The notes under the pieces: model-generated
The model's database searches: none
The model's input: the letters and a program-made list of their open reading frames with translations, nothing else
What the model was told of the DNA's origin: nothing
Position numbers and translations under genes: made by a program
From: Rikenellaceae bacterium
GTDB taxonomy: Bacteria > Bacteroidota > Bacteroidia > Bacteroidales > UBA932
Assembly: GCA_900769735.1 (NCBI GenBank)
Contig: CAAGHY010000215.1
Span: 1 to 13,758, forward strand
DNA: 13,758 nt
Direction: 5' to 3'
In this document: in pieces, positions 1-6,975 of the stretch
How the letters are laid out: the number at the start of each line of letters is the position of its first letter
Numbering within the stretch: position 1 is the first letter of the stretch

Positions 1-217
1 CAGACCGGATCCTGAGGCTGACAAAGCCGGCGTTCCATACGTTGCAGGCTTTGTACACAACGTGCTTTACGAGACTTACTTGAAACAGCACGAGGCACCG
101 GAGGATATCCTTTACTTGATGTGCGGACCTCCAATGATGGCTCAGTCGGTAGTTAACCTGCTTGACAGCCTTGGAGTAGCTTCAGAGAACATTTTGTTCG
201 ATAACTTCGGTGGTTAA
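1..217 (+). CDS. nqrF: Na+-translocating NADH:quinone reductase subunit F, C-terminal fragment
   Basis: Only the last 71 codons are present, read in the frame starting at base 2, ending in TAA at 215-217. The fragment is the end of the NAD-binding reductase domain. It shows HEAPED, then YLMCGPPMM with the Cys-Gly-Pro-Pro signature, and finishes ENILFDNFGG, which closely matches the conserved NqrF C-terminus. In the known complex NqrF takes electrons from NADH through FAD and a 2Fe-2S centre and passes them into the sodium-pumping NQR complex of the inner membrane. The FAD and iron-sulfur domains lie outside the window. A strong terminator follows at 241-270, so this is probably the last gene of the nqr operon. 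All five glutamates here use GAG. The family assignment is firm; only the subunit's upstream part is unseen. Confidence 0.93.
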   Translation, partial: RPDPEADKAGVPYVAGFVHNVLYETYLKQHEAPEDILYLMCGPPMMAQSVVNLLDSLGVASENILFDNFGG

Positions 218-240
218 TCATTAACTGCCAATACATAGAA

Positions 241-270
241 AACGCCTTCCATACGGGAGGCGTTTTTTTT
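241..270 (+). terminator. Rho-independent terminator after nqrF
   Basis: A 10-bp stem (241-250 with 255-264, one G-T pair) with a 4-base loop ATAC is followed by an unbroken run of T through 270. It lies 23 bases after the nqrF stop codon and before the promoter of the next gene. Confidence 0.93.
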
Positions 271-281
271 AAAACTTTTAT

Positions 282-289
282 TATATTTG
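282..289 (+). promoter_or_regulatory. TAnnTTTG -7 box upstream of pepC
   Basis: TATATTTG fits the Bacteroidota -7 consensus TAnnTTTG. It lies between the nqrF terminator and the pepC start, leaving a leader of roughly 40 bases. No clear TTTG -33 box is present at the right spacing; the upstream DNA there is the T-run of the terminator. The box is followed by TAGCCAGGC, similar to the bases after two other + strand boxes in the window. Confidence 0.65.
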
Positions 290-334
290 TAGCCAGGCAA
301 GAATTTAAAAATCACTTAAAAAACTAAAAACAAT

Positions 335-1756
335 ATGAAACTACGTTATTTATTGTCAGCTCTTTTGGCTGCAGGTGCAGTTTCTTCTGCAAGTGCACAG
401 AATATTGGAGAGCAGGAGCTTTCACAGCTTAAAGGCAGCTTTGTGAAAGATGCGCAGACCGTTGCTACACAGAATATCCTTATGGGTGACCGCAACATCA
501 AGAACAAGACCCAGAATATGAATGTTGTAAACGCTGTTGACCATTTCTTCAAATACAGGGCAGATGTTAAGGGTATTACCAACCAGTACAGCTCAGGCCG
601 TTGCTGGATGTTCACTTCTCTTAATGCTTTGAGACCAACCGCTCAGAAGAAATATGAGAACAACAAGTTTGATTTCTCACACAACTACAACTATTTCTGG
701 GATATGTTGGAGAAATCCAATCTTTATCTTGAGAATATGATCAGAACTGCTGATAAGGACATTACAGACCAGGAGGTTGTATGGTACCTTAAATCACCTG
801 TTGGTGACGGTGGTGTATGGAACTTGTTCTACAACTTGGGTGAGAAATATGGTGTAGTTCCTCAGGAGGTTATGCCTGAGACTGTTCACTCAAACAGCAC
901 TGGCCAGATGCTTGGCGTTATTAACAGAAGACTTAAAAAAGCAGGTTACGACATCAGAGAGGTTTACGCTCAGAAAACTGCTAACGTTAAGAAAAACAAC
1001 AAGAAAGCTCAGGAGGAGTTGGCTGCTGCAATGAAAGCTGCCAAAATGGAGGCTTTGGAGGATGTATATCGCGTATTGGCTCTTTGCCTTGGCGAGCCAC
1101 CTACAGAGTTCACTTGGAAATACAAAAACAACAAAGGTGAGGTTGTAACCGTTAAGAGCACTCCAAAAGAGTTCTATGAGAGCATTAAACCTGAGAACTA
1201 CAACCCTGAGACATTCATTATGATTATGAATGACCCTACCCGTGAGTACTACAAAGTTTATGACATTGCCAACTACAGAAATACCATTGAGGGTGTTAAC
1301 TGGGTATACCTTAACCTTCCAAATGAGGTTATCAAAGAGGCTGCCCTAAAATCTATCAAAGCTAACGAGCCTATGTACGCTTCTTGTGATGTAGGTAAGG
1401 AGAGCGATTCTAAAGTTGGTGTTTGTGATGACAATATGTATGACTATGAGTCATTCCTTGGCATTGACCTTAAGATGGACAAAAAAGCAAGAATCCTTAC
1501 CCGTTACAGCGGTTCTTCACACGCAATGCTATTGATGGCTTGTGATACAGATGAGAACGACAAACCTGTAAAATGGCAGTTTGAGAACAGCTGGGGTGCA
1601 GGTTCAGGCCACGGCGGATACTTGACATTCACAGACAAATGGTTTGACGAGTATATGTTCCGTATTGTAATCAACAAGAAATATCTTGATGCAAAATCAA
1701 TTGAGGCTGCCAAACAGACTCCAATTGTACTTCCTGCTTGGGATTATATGTGGTAA
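335..1756 (+). CDS. pepC: Secreted C1-family peptidase (aminopeptidase C / bleomycin hydrolase type)
   Basis: The 473-residue protein is a papain-fold cysteine peptidase of the bleomycin hydrolase family, expected to remove residues from peptide N-termini. Residues 1-22 form a signal peptide ending SASAQ, so it is probably exported to the periplasm, unlike the cytosolic enzymes of lactic acid bacteria. The catalytic Cys is C90 in YSSGRCWMF, the His is H396 in SGSSHAMLL and the Asn is N418 in ENSWG, so the triad is complete. The C-terminus, LPAWDYMW, corresponds to the arm that enters the active-site cleft in this family and limits the enzyme to aminopeptidase activity. ATG 335 is preceded by an A-rich leader without a Shine-Dalgarno sequence, normal for this phylum. 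All 32 glutamates are encoded by GAG, which suggests strong selection on codon choice and high expression. A small membrane protein gene follows 21 bases downstream, probably in the same transcript. Confidence 0.92.
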   Translation: MKLRYLLSALLAAGAVSSASAQNIGEQELSQLKGSFVKDAQTVATQNILMGDRNIKNKTQNMNVVNAVDHFFKYRADVKGITNQYSSGRCWMFTSLNALRPTAQKKYENNKFDFSHNYNYFWDMLEKSNLYLENMIRTADKDITDQEVVWYLKSPVGDGGVWNLFYNLGEKYGVVPQEVMPETVHSNSTGQMLGVINRRLKKAGYDIREVYAQKTANVKKNNKKAQEELAAAMKAAKMEALEDVYRVLALCLGEPPTEFTWKYKNNKGEVVTVKSTPKEFYESIKPENYNPETFIMIMNDPTREYYKVYDIANYRNTIEGVNWVYLNLPNEVIKEAALKSIKANEPMYASCDVGKESDSKVGVCDDNMYDYESFLGIDLKMDKKARILTRYSGSSHAMLLMACDTDENDKPVKWQFENSWGAGSGHGGYLTFTDKWFDEYMFRIVINKKYLDAKSIEAAKQTPIVLPAWDYMW

Positions 1757-1777
1757 TAACAGAATAAATCTGAAAAT

Positions 1778-1933
1778 ATGAGTTTCTGGAGAGTATTATT
1801 GGCAATATTGTTCCCACCTTTGGCTGTACTTGACAAAGGATGCGGATCAGTGCTCATCACATTCCTCCTTACCCTTTGCGGTTGGGTTCCCGGAGTGATT
1901 GCAGCACTTGTAATACTGAACAAACAGAATTAA
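1778..1933 (+). CDS. Pmp3/YqaE-family small membrane protein
   Basis: This 51-codon gene encodes a very hydrophobic protein starting MSFWRVLLAILFPPLAVL and ending VIAALVILNKQN. Two membrane segments (about residues 4-18 and 24-47) flank a short turn. The ILFPPLAV stretch and the later LTLCGWVPGVIAA match the pattern of the Pmp3/YqaE family (UPF0057), whose members are 50-60 residues long. Plant and yeast members affect membrane potential and salt tolerance; the bacterial role is poorly defined. It begins 21 bases after the pepC stop and ends just before a strong hairpin, so the two genes probably share a transcript. No promoter was seen in the gap. A functional link to the peptidase is not implied by the sequence. 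Confidence 0.85.
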   Translation: MSFWRVLLAILFPPLAVLDKGCGSVLITFLLTLCGWVPGVIAALVILNKQN

Positions 1934-1938
1934 AGCAA

Positions 1939-1970
1939 AATAGGGTGGCCAGACGGTCACCCTATTCTTT
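1939..1970. terminator. Bidirectional terminator between convergent units
   Basis: A 12-bp stem (1939-1950 with 1955-1966, one G-T pair) has the 4-base loop AGAC. On the + strand it is followed by CTTTTAT. On the minus strand it is followed by TTGCTTTAA after T residues that are part of the stem base. It lies 5 bases after the Pmp3-type gene and about 20 bases past the stop of the convergent methyltransferase gene, so it can serve both. Confidence 0.85.
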
Positions 1971-1986
1971 TATCACACATTGAAGA

Positions 1987-3408
1987 TTACTCGTGTATCT
2001 GCATTCTTATTCTCCTTGCCATAGGCAGCAGATTGTTGGTTCTGTTCCCCAAATTCTTCACAAATCCCAGACCCAATCCGCCATAAACCAGCAATACATA
2101 TCCAAGGGGAGCATCAGGCAGCACAACAGGCTCTTTTGCCAAAAATTTCAGGGCATCATCCCTCCCAACCTCAACGGCAGAAATTCCGGCAGGCAAAGTC
2201 CTATCAGCAACCATCCGGGCCACAACTTTCTGCAGGGCAAAATCGGCATGAGGTATATAATCTTTTCCTTTTTTTGTTGCTAATGCTATTCCCGACAGAA
2301 CCACCTTCAGGTTCTCCTCCACATACTTTATCCTTTCATACAAGGATTCCCTGTATCCTTTCACCATATCACCTTGAAGGATCTTCTTATAACTGTCGGG
2401 AAGATAATTGCATCCCTTCTCAAACTGGACTGATCCTTTTTTACCCCCTTTTTTACCCTTCTTTCCATTTGAGGTATACATTTGTTCTTCTTCTGCACTC
2501 TTGCGCACCAGGGCCATAAATTGCCCCTCTCCTTTGACCCTGCCCGGTACAAACTGCACACCGCCCATTGGGGTATGGATAATTCCACAGCCCTCAGGTA
2601 AAGAGAGCTCAACAATCTCAGCCCCAAATTCGTCCTTCAAGAAGGCCAGATTGCCGTCATTTTCATATTTGTTGTATGTACAGGTAGAATATACCAGATA
2701 ACCTCCAGGGGCCAGTGCAGGCCAGATATCAGCCAGAATCCTCTGCTGCCTCTGGGCACAAAGATTCACATTTGCCGGACTCCACTCCTTCACAGCCTCA
2801 GGTTCCTTTCTGAAAAGCCCCTCTCCTGAACAAGGTGCATCTACCACTATAAGGTTGAAATGCCCTGCAAAAGCTCCGAAGTCTGCAGGATCATTATTGG
2901 TAACAACCACATTGTCGGCACCCCACTTGGCAATATTATCTGCCAGAATAACAGCACGGCTTTTTATAACCTCATTGGAGACAAGGAGCGATTCCTTCCC
3001 AATCAAAGAAGCCAGATGAGTTGATTTTCCACCTGGTGCCGCACACAAATCCAGCGCTGCAATCTGCTGTGAAAAGAATCCTTCCTCTTCTTTTTCAATG
3101 GAATTCCTCACCAGCTCCATATACATACTGCTGGCCTCCTGCACATAATATCCTCCTGCGTGGAAAAGGGGATCCAAAGTGAAAACCGGCCTTGGAGAAA
3201 TATAATACCCAAGTCCACTCCACTGTACCGGAGAAACGGCAACCCCGGAACCACTACCAAAAGCACCATCCAAAGAAGACCTCTTCAAAGGATTCACCCT
3301 TACAGAAGTGAGTTCCTCCCCGCTCTCAATATTTGAACATAATTCCCCGGCAATCTCCTCTCCCAGAGCATCAGCCGCGTACTCTCTGAATTCTAAAGGA
3401 AGTTCCAT
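1987..3408 (-). CDS. rsmF: RsmB/F-family RNA cytosine-C5 methyltransferase
   Basis: The 473-residue protein matches the NOL1/NOP2/Sun family of S-adenosylmethionine-dependent RNA m5C methyltransferases. The SAM-binding loop is DLCAAPGGKST (residues 120-130). Motif IV is DAPCSGEG with Cys193, and motif VI is STCTYN with Cys243, the likely nucleophile, so both cysteines of the mechanism are present. The C-terminal part ends in a PUA-like segment (about 400-473), giving a layout and length close to E. coli RsmF (16S rRNA m5C1407). A Lys/Gly-rich insert (316-325) separates the catalytic part from the C-terminal region. The frame also allows a TTG start at 3423 that would overlap the upstream gene; ATG 3408 is preferred because the family N-terminus begins about there (MELPLEF). 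It is the last gene of the pyrE unit, 11 bases after the hexosaminidase. The exact target base is inferred only from the family. Confidence 0.88.
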   Translation of the reverse strand: MELPLEFREYAADALGEEIAGELCSNIESGEELTSVRVNPLKRSSLDGAFGSGSGVAVSPVQWSGLGYYISPRPVFTLDPLFHAGGYYVQEASSMYMELVRNSIEKEEEGFFSQQIAALDLCAAPGGKSTHLASLIGKESLLVSNEVIKSRAVILADNIAKWGADNVVVTNNDPADFGAFAGHFNLIVVDAPCSGEGLFRKEPEAVKEWSPANVNLCAQRQQRILADIWPALAPGGYLVYSTCTYNKYENDGNLAFLKDEFGAEIVELSLPEGCGIIHTPMGGVQFVPGRVKGEGQFMALVRKSAEEEQMYTSNGKKGKKGGKKGSVQFEKGCNYLPDSYKKILQGDMVKGYRESLYERIKYVEENLKVVLSGIALATKKGKDYIPHADFALQKVVARMVADRTLPAGISAVEVGRDDALKFLAKEPVVLPDAPLGYVLLVYGGLGLGFVKNLGNRTNNLLPMARRIRMQIHE

Positions 3409-3419
3409 AAACTTAACAA

Positions 3420-5126
3420 TCAATCACCGTCTTCTGCAGTCTTTGCCACCTTAATCTCTTCACCGACAGGTGCACCTTCCATCTGCTCAAAAATATATCT
3501 GCAAGGCTCATTTACGCCCCAAACGGCATATCTGCCGAACTGCACAGGCATACCCTCCAGGAATCTGTTATAATCCTTCAGATGTTCCTGTGTCCAGTAC
3601 ACCTCTGAAATTGCGGAAATTCTAGGGAATATTGCATATTCCACCTGGGCCGGTGTTGCAAAATATTCTGTCCACATACAACCTTGTCCACCTATAATAT
3701 TCTTGAGCTGCGCCTGAGAAAGGGTATCTGGAGTAGGATCAAAATTGTACACAGTATCCAATGCCACAAGTCTGAACATATGGGCAAGACGTGTTTCATC
3801 CGGTCTCTGCTTGTAGTTGAGATAGCTTTTACCGCCTGGAGTCATAATAATTTTATGGTTTCCGTCTGCTGCAGGTATCCATCTGTTTCCTCCTCTCCAT
3901 ACCATAACGGCAACACCTTCTTCAAGGCCATTGTCAACCATCTCATCCCAACCTAATGCCACCCTTCCGCGAGCCTTGACTATAGCTGAAACCTTGTCTG
4001 CAAAATATTTCTGCAAACCCTTCTCATCTCCCAGATTATGCTCCTTTATGAATTTCTGTGTCTTTTCAGACTCTTTCCACCATCTGTGGCAGCACTCATC
4101 CATACCAATATGGATATACTCTCCAGGGAAAATGTCCATCAGCTCCCCAAAAACGTCCTCAAGGAACGCAAACGCCTCATCACTTGGAACCATAACATTG
4201 TTGAGCTTATTGTAAATGCCCCAAGTGGTTGCAGTTTTAACATCTCCATTTGACTCAGTTCCAAGATGCGGATAAGTTGCCAGCACAGACATACAGTGTC
4301 CCGGCAAATCTATCTCAGGCACAACGGTAATATACCTTTTGGATGCATACTCCACAACCTCCTTCATCTGCTCCACTGTATAATAGCCACCGTATTTTGT
4401 TGAGTCAATTCCAGTACCCGGGTATAGGCCTATAATGGTGGCATCCCTGTATGAACCCACCTCATTCAGGCGGGGATGCTTTTTGCTCTCAATCCTCCAA
4501 CCCTGGTCATCGGTAAGATGCCAATGGAAATGGTTCAGTTTGTGCAATGCAAGATAATCCACATATTTCTTCACAAACTCCACCGGCATAAAATGTCGTG
4601 CAACATCAAGATGCATACCCCTGTACTCAAAAGCCGGAGCATCCCCAATCTTCACCGACGGAACAAGCAATTCACTCTTCCCCACAAATTTCTCCTCCTG
4701 CATCTCTACACCTTCTACAGGGAGAAGCTGCAGCAGAGTCTGCACTCCGTAGAAAAGTCCTGCCTCATTTTTACCTGTGATCTCTATCCTGTTTGGCTGT
4801 ACCTCAAGTGAATATGCCCCCTCAACAGCAGAAGTGTCCTCTGCAATTTCCAGAACAATTTTTCTTGGTCCCCACTTGCGCAATGAGATGCCATAATGCT
4901 CACCAAGATAGTTCTGCAGGTATTCTGCCGAATTTTCTGCCCCCTCACCCTTATAAACAACAGCGGCACTCCTGTCCAACAGGAATGCCCCATTATCCAA
5001 AACCTCCATACTTGCGGGGTGAGGTACTATCGGGTTTACACCAACATTTGCAAACTCCTTTTTGCAACAACCGGCAAAGCCAATGCAAAGTACTGCAAGT
5101 ACAAAGAAATAGTTTCTAACTTTCAT
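3420..5126 (-). CDS. GH20 beta-N-acetylhexosaminidase, lipoprotein
   Basis: The 568-residue protein is a glycoside hydrolase family 20 enzyme that removes terminal beta-linked GlcNAc or GalNAc by substrate-assisted catalysis. A hydrophobic signal with lipobox GFAG-C20 predicts a lipid-anchored envelope protein. A GH20b-type N-terminal domain (about 30-165) is followed by the catalytic barrel, which opens with YRGMHLDVARHF (168-179) and contains NHFHWHLTDDQGWR. The catalytic pair is Asp343-Glu344 in HIGMDECCHRWW; the residue before Asp is Met where Gly is most common. Later QGCMWTEY supplies a conserved Trp. ATG 5126 is chosen over an in-frame TTG one codon earlier. It starts 5 bases after the SRPBCC gene, inside a unit with pyrE, and no SusC/SusD genes or other glycosidases are nearby, so it is not part of a visible polysaccharide utilization locus. 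The substrate could be host glycans, chitin oligomers or peptidoglycan fragments. Confidence 0.93.
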   Translation of the reverse strand: MKVRNYFFVLAVLCIGFAGCCKKEFANVGVNPIVPHPASMEVLDNGAFLLDRSAAVVYKGEGAENSAEYLQNYLGEHYGISLRKWGPRKIVLEIAEDTSAVEGAYSLEVQPNRIEITGKNEAGLFYGVQTLLQLLPVEGVEMQEEKFVGKSELLVPSVKIGDAPAFEYRGMHLDVARHFMPVEFVKKYVDYLALHKLNHFHWHLTDDQGWRIESKKHPRLNEVGSYRDATIIGLYPGTGIDSTKYGGYYTVEQMKEVVEYASKRYITVVPEIDLPGHCMSVLATYPHLGTESNGDVKTATTWGIYNKLNNVMVPSDEAFAFLEDVFGELMDIFPGEYIHIGMDECCHRWWKESEKTQKFIKEHNLGDEKGLQKYFADKVSAIVKARGRVALGWDEMVDNGLEEGVAVMVWRGGNRWIPAADGNHKIIMTPGGKSYLNYKQRPDETRLAHMFRLVALDTVYNFDPTPDTLSQAQLKNIIGGQGCMWTEYFATPAQVEYAIFPRISAISEVYWTQEHLKDYNRFLEGMPVQFGRYAVWGVNEPCRYIFEQMEGAPVGEEIKVAKTAEDGD

Positions 5127-5131
5127 CAATG

Positions 5132-5605
5132 TTAACTGTATCTTTTTCTCATCTCCTCAGCAAATGCCTCAGCATCTATCTTTGAAGGGTCAATTTTTCC
5201 GCTGAATGCCAAGCCAAGCTGCTCTGTCATCTGGTCTACAGCATCCTGCAGTTTGCCACCTATCATCATCTTTACCATCATTGGAAGATCGGCATTGAGC
5301 TCAATATGGAAAGCTGTCTTATATGAGTCCAAAGCATCAAAGAAAACGGTAATTCCAAACTCAAAAGGGGTATTGCCATAGTTCTGGAACATCAATGATG
5401 AAAAAGGTGTCTTGTGGGCAATCTTCAAGCCCATACGCATTCCCTGAACCTCGCCCTCTATGGTGTCCTCTGTAGCAACCACACTCTCCTTTTTATCGGG
5501 AGGAAGAGCCATAACAAAGTTTCTCATATCTGAGAAGGCGGTATATAATACATAGGAAGGTTGCTCCACTGTAACAACCTTCCCTTTTATCTGAGTCATT
5601 CCCAT
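5132..5605 (-). CDS. SRPBCC-family (START-like) protein
   Basis: A 157-residue protein with no signal peptide. It has the alternating pattern of a START/Bet v1-like fold: an N-terminal strand KGKVVTVEQ, a helix region around YVLYTAFSDMRNFVMAL, several strands in the middle (EGEVQGMRMGLKI, FEFGITVFF, TAFHIELNAD) and a long C-terminal helix (about 110-135). Such proteins bind hydrophobic ligands, but no ligand can be named here. The tail from about 136 is charged and probably flexible. ATG 5605 is used; an ATG two codons later is possible. It lies 3 bases after pyrE and 5 before the hexosaminidase, so it is surely co-transcribed. The assignment rests on overall pattern, not on a diagnostic motif. 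Confidence 0.65.
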   Translation of the reverse strand: MGMTQIKGKVVTVEQPSYVLYTAFSDMRNFVMALPPDKKESVVATEDTIEGEVQGMRMGLKIAHKTPFSSLMFQNYGNTPFEFGITVFFDALDSYKTAFHIELNADLPMMVKMMIGGKLQDAVDQMTEQLGLAFSGKIDPSKIDAEAFAEEMRKRYS

Positions 5606-5608
5606 TAT

Positions 5609-6241
5609 TTACTTGCCCCAAGTTTCAGGATTGATTCTCCACTCTTTCAAGACAGCCAAATCCTCAGCCTTGATATAGTTCTCCTCAACAGCCTGCTCAA
5701 GCAATGCCTCATAGTGGCTAAGTGTGTAAAGCTCTACATTTGCATCCTCAAAAGCCTCTCTTGATCTGATGAAGTTGTAAGAGAAGATTGCAACCATACC
5801 AAGAACAATTGCACCTGCCTTATGCAAAGCGTCAACTGCTGCAAGTGAACTTCCACCTGTAGAGATAAGGTCCTCAACTACAACTACTCTTGCTTTATCA
5901 GGAAGATCACCCTCTACCTGTGCACCTGTACCGTGATCCTTTGGTTTTGGTCTTACGTAAACGAAAGGTTTGCCAAGAACCTCAGCAACCATCATTCCGT
6001 AAGCAATTGCACCTGTAGCAACACCTGCAATCACATCAACATCCTTGAACTGTTTCTTGATAATCTCAACAAATGCCTCGTAAACAACTTTACGTGCAGC
6101 AGGGTATGACAATACTTTTCTGTTATCACAATAAATTGGAGACTTCCAACCTGAAGCCCAAGTAAAAGGATTCTCTGGATTCAATTTAACAGCTTTGATG
6201 TCCAACAGCTGTTTAGCAACAATTTTTTCTATAGATTCCAT
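5609..6241 (-). CDS. pyrE: Orotate phosphoribosyltransferase
   Basis: The 210-residue protein makes orotidine 5'-phosphate from orotate and PRPP, the fifth step of de novo pyrimidine synthesis, in the cytosol. The PRPP-binding motif is VVVVEDLISTGGSS (119-132). The flexible catalytic loop is at 97-111 (RPKPKDHGTG, with Lys101 and His103). FTWASGWKSPIYCDNR (26-41) is the orotate-site N-terminal hallmark. The length is usual for the family. It is the first gene of a four-gene minus-strand unit, with a TAnnTTTG box about 60 bases upstream. The other three genes have no obvious pyrimidine role, so co-transcription may reflect simple packing. A second open frame overlaps its start on the other strand but is not coding. 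Confidence 0.96.
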   Translation of the reverse strand: MESIEKIVAKQLLDIKAVKLNPENPFTWASGWKSPIYCDNRKVLSYPAARKVVYEAFVEIIKKQFKDVDVIAGVATGAIAYGMMVAEVLGKPFVYVRPKPKDHGTGAQVEGDLPDKARVVVVEDLISTGGSSLAAVDALHKAGAIVLGMVAIFSYNFIRSREAFEDANVELYTLSHYEALLEQAVEENYIKAEDLAVLKEWRINPETWGK

Positions 6242-6251
6242 AATTCATCTG

Positions 6252-6259
6252 TATCTTTG
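6252..6259 (+). promoter_or_regulatory. TAnnTTTG -7 box, probable promoter of the Nudix gene
   Basis: TATCTTTG on the + strand lies 73 bases before the Nudix ATG and only 10 bases beyond the divergent pyrE start. It is followed by TAACCAAC, and the 12 bases TTTGTAACCAAC (6256-6267) recur at 11784-11795. The -33 position falls inside the pyrE 5' end and shows only a T-run, no TTTG. Confidence 0.5.
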
Positions 6260-6303
6260 TAACCAACTTGGAAGCAAGTCCTTAATTGGCAGTTTATTTA
6301 ATG

Positions 6304-6311
6304 CAAATATA
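6304..6311 (-). promoter_or_regulatory. TAnnTTTG -7 box, probable promoter of the pyrE unit
   Basis: Read on the minus strand this is TATATTTG, an exact match to the consensus, 62 bases upstream of the pyrE ATG. The implied leader is about 55 bases. No clear -33 box is visible. The leader contains a small inverted repeat (ACTTG 6266-6270 with CAAGT 6275-6279) of unknown meaning. Confidence 0.6.
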
Positions 6312-6332
6312 ATAAAATCATTTTACATTTAT

Positions 6333-6953
6333 ATGTACACCATATACTTTAACAACCGAATTATAAGAGTTTGTGAGATTTCCAATACAAATTCGTACAA
6401 CCCCAATGCCGTGGTGCTCCACTCTGTTAATGATAAAACACTTGAGGAGCTTCCTGGTTTATTTGATTCAAACGAAAACATAAAAATGGTGTACATTCCT
6501 GTTCCTGCCGCTGAAATGGAAAGCACATACAGGAAACTGAGCGGACAGTTCACCACTATCAATGCCGGTGGCGGTCTTGTTCAGAACCAGTCTGGAGAAT
6601 ATCTGCTCATTTTCCGCAACGGAGTGTGGGACTTGCCAAAAGGGAAACAGGAAGAGGGGGAAGATATTGCTGTTACAGCCCTCCGTGAGGTAGAAGAAGA
6701 ATGCGGCATCAGCAACCTGGAGCAGGGTGAACTGATCTGCATCACCCACCACACATACCATATGAACGGATTGCATATGCTCAAGGACACCTATTGGTAT
6801 GAAATGAAATACACCGGAAATTCCACCCTCAAGCCACAACTTGAGGAGGATATCCAGAAATGCGAGTGGGTTCCTGCAGACAAACTTGCAGAATATCTGC
6901 AGAGCACTTATCCTTCAATCAGGAAGGTATTTGAAATGAAAGGGCTTGTTTAA
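6333..6953 (+). CDS. Nudix hydrolase
   Basis: The 206-residue protein carries a perfect Nudix box at residues 104-126: G104, E110, then R118-E119 and E122-E123 with G125 and a final Ile, fitting GX5EX7REUXEEXGU. It should therefore hydrolyse a nucleoside diphosphate linked to another group, with Mg2+ bound by the glutamates. Just upstream INAGGGLV and LIFRNGVWDLPKGK are typical of the fold. The first 75 or so residues form a separate N-terminal region that I do not recognise. The frame is open further upstream, but ATG 6333 is chosen because the earlier codons run antisense into pyrE and through the promoter region. The substrate cannot be told from sequence. It is a single-gene unit, divergent from pyrE and convergent with the LolA-like gene. 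Confidence 0.9.
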   Translation: MYTIYFNNRIIRVCEISNTNSYNPNAVVLHSVNDKTLEELPGLFDSNENIKMVYIPVPAAEMESTYRKLSGQFTTINAGGGLVQNQSGEYLLIFRNGVWDLPKGKQEEGEDIAVTALREVEEECGISNLEQGELICITHHTYHMNGLHMLKDTYWYEMKYTGNSTLKPQLEEDIQKCEWVPADKLAEYLQSTYPSIRKVFEMKGLV

Positions 6954-6960
6954 GCCCTTT
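6939..6960. terminator. Hairpin terminator overlapping the Nudix stop codon, shared by convergent genes
   Basis: A 9-bp perfect stem (6939-6947 with 6952-6960, AAAGGGCTT/AAGCCCTTT) has the 4-base loop GTTT. The Nudix TAA (6951-6953) starts in the loop and enters the right arm. On the + strand the stem ends in TTTTATTG (6958-6965). On the minus strand it ends in TTTCATTTC. It sits 16 bases past the LolA-like stop, so it can end both transcripts. Confidence 0.82.
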
Positions 6961-6975
6961 TATTGTGTATCTGCA

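Noticed and set aside
3409..3423. TTG start for the RNA methyltransferase giving five more residues
   Set aside because: It would overlap the hexosaminidase stop, and ATG 3408 begins at the expected family N-terminus. The TTG start remains possible but less likely.
3420..5126. GH20 gene as part of a polysaccharide utilization locus
   Set aside because: No SusC, SusD, sensor or second glycosidase lies nearby; the neighbours are housekeeping genes.
6266..6279. Short inverted repeat in the pyrE leader as a pyrimidine-responsive attenuator
   Set aside because: The stem is only 5 bp with no U-run and no alternative pairing or leader peptide that I can see.
6195..6332. Longer N-terminal extension of the Nudix frame
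   Set aside because: These codons run antisense into the pyrE start and through two promoter boxes. The encoded residues look like translated non-coding DNA.
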